This document shows positions 31,383 through 31,997 of a DNA stretch of 31,997 bases, in pieces; the stretch's first letter is position 1, and every line of letters begins with the position of its first letter. The notes below the pieces were generated by a model. It ran no database searches. It had not been told where the DNA came from and worked only from the letters and a program-made list of their open reading frames with translations. A program made the translations under genes and the position numbers. Origin of the DNA: Bacillota bacterium. GTDB lineage: Bacteria; Bacillota; Clostridia; Lachnospirales; Lachnospiraceae. The stretch spans positions 1 to 31,997 of the forward strand of contig JAEWSD010000004.1 of the NCBI GenBank assembly GCA_023398615.1, given 5' to 3'.

Positions 31383-31530
31383 TTAAGCAGGTATTCTGAC
31401 TTATGAATCCGCATTCCCTTCGAACCTTCCCAGGCGTAAAATCGCCCAGTGATTTTTAACAATTCTAAATTGCCGAAGGAAACTCCTCATTTACAGCGGC
31501 GAGACCGTACAGGCTTTTACCTGTTTCCCT
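31383..31530 (-). ncRNA. Cobalamin (B12) riboswitch
   Basis: Read on the minus strand, the conserved blocks appear in the correct order: GGGAAACAGG, CGCCGCTGTAAATG, CACTGGGCG, CGCCTGGGAAGG, and the B12 box AGTCAGAATACCTGC near 31385-31400. Spacing fits a full-length aptamer of about 150 nt. It begins a few bases after an extended -10 promoter and is followed by an intrinsic terminator. The controlled genes are the DUF4430 protein and the ECF S component. Adenosylcobalamin or another cobalamin binding the aptamer should lower their expression. Confidence 0.94.
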
Positions 31531-31536
31531 ATTATA
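31531..31536 (-). promoter_or_regulatory. Extended -10 promoter of the riboswitch transcript
   Basis: On the minus strand TGGTATAAT gives an extended -10 box. No good -35 box lies 17 bases upstream, so the TG motif probably compensates. Transcription would start about at the first bases of the aptamer. Confidence 0.55.
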
Positions 31537-31630
31537 CCACGCATCATAACAACTGCCGTGACTTGTGGATACTTAATACTGAATTCTGTTATGAACAAAT
31601 ACATATCGATAAATCGTTGTAAGTATACCA

Positions 31631-31997
31631 TTATGAATTTGCATTGTCAATGTAATTTGTGTACTGTGCTTTAGCAAATTTAACCGAATTTTCCAAATCG
31701 GTCGGGTCGGGATGCTTTCGTCCGAAGAACAGGAAGCTGCCCTGACATGTGAATTCTTCCTCCGACACCCTGATATTCTTTTCTGCCAAAAGATTTCTGA
31801 CTTCTTCCTGTTTTGCGATTTTGGAGACGCAGGAGGTTATCAATACCGCTTCCCTTACCGTGCTGGCATCAAGACCCCGCAGGTACTCCAGCAGCTCCGG
31901 TATGCTTTTTCCGCCGTAGATTCCTCCGACTATGAATAGGAGATCTACGTCGTCAAGCTTTGGTCTTGAGGCGATATCCAGTGCGGGAACCTTAATC
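31631..31997 (-). CDS. Flavodoxin-like protein, C-terminal part (runs off the window)
   Basis: The reading frame is open from the right edge to a TAA at 31631-31633 and gives the last 122 residues or so; the N-terminus lies beyond the window. The visible part contains KLDDVDLLFIVGGIYGGKS, a strand and glycine-rich loop in the position of a flavodoxin FMN-contact loop. VLITSCVSKIAKQEEV follows, then the late segment CQGSFLFFGRKHPDPTDLEN, which is typical of short flavodoxin-domain proteins. It would carry electrons using FMN. The next element on the same strand is the B12 riboswitch, whose own promoter starts a new transcript. A redox link to corrinoid metabolism is possible but unsupported. 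Confidence 0.75.
   Translation of the reverse strand, partial: IKVPALDIASRPKLDDVDLLFIVGGIYGGKSIPELLEYLRGLDASTVREAVLITSCVSKIAKQEEVRNLLAEKNIRVSEEEFTCQGSFLFFGRKHPDPTDLENSVKFAKAQYTNYIDNANS

Overview
The window looks like chromosomal DNA from an anaerobic Firmicute of class Clostridia, most likely Lachnospiraceae. This is inferred from gene content and order, not from a database search. The pointers are the six-cysteine peptide SCIFF with its radical SAM maturase, the block recJ-apt-relA-MBL-hemZ-hisS-aspS, strong AGGAGG ribosome sites, sigma-A promoters with extended -10 boxes, oxygen-sensitive enzymes (IorAB, HemZ, a corrinoid-activating ferredoxin/ASKHA protein) and a cobalamin riboswitch. No tRNA, rRNA, CRISPR array, transposase or phage gene was seen.

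Layout. 1-1.2 kb: a repeat mosaic, then a minus-strand PHP phosphoesterase. 1.3-3.5 kb: a small membrane protein, scfA (46 codons) and scfB. 3.7-6.3 kb: recJ and apt. 6.4-7.5 kb (minus): a TetR regulator and an unknown membrane protein, with a candidate autoregulatory operator. 7.9-14.5 kb: a likely operon relA, MBL-fold hydrolase, hemZ, HD-GYP protein, hisS, closed by a terminator. 14.6-17.7 kb: a methyltransferase, a Dabb-family protein and aspS. 17.8-19.4 kb: a divergent pair of membrane proteins. 19.6-27.2 kb: an aromatic-acid gene set: sodium symporter, paaK, iorA, iorB, ACT protein, second paaK, second ACT protein. 27.3-28.3 kb: an XRE regulator (minus) and a cold-shock gene. 28.5-30.1 kb: a corrinoid activator. 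30.1-31.5 kb (minus): an ECF S component and a transcobalamin-like DUF4430 protein behind a B12 riboswitch. The right edge holds the C-terminal part of a flavodoxin-like gene.

How genes work together. The 19.6-27.2 kb cluster makes sense as uptake of an aryl acid, CoA activation by two PaaK ligases and ferredoxin-dependent interconversion of aryl-CoA and aryl-pyruvate by IorAB, with two tandem-ACT proteins as likely aromatic amino acid sensors. The right end forms a B12 neighbourhood: riboswitch-controlled corrinoid uptake next to an activator that keeps corrinoid proteins in the Co(I) state.

Several non-coding structures are notable: a 79-bp perfect repeat at both ends of the window in opposite orientation; a family of about 32-bp palindromes (GTTACTATTC...GAATAGTAAC type) in at least four intergenic sites plus two longer elements with similar ends; a 113-bp near-palindrome ahead of iorA; a tandem-duplicated 3' end of the first paaK; and three direct repeats with an extended -10 promoter ahead of scfA.
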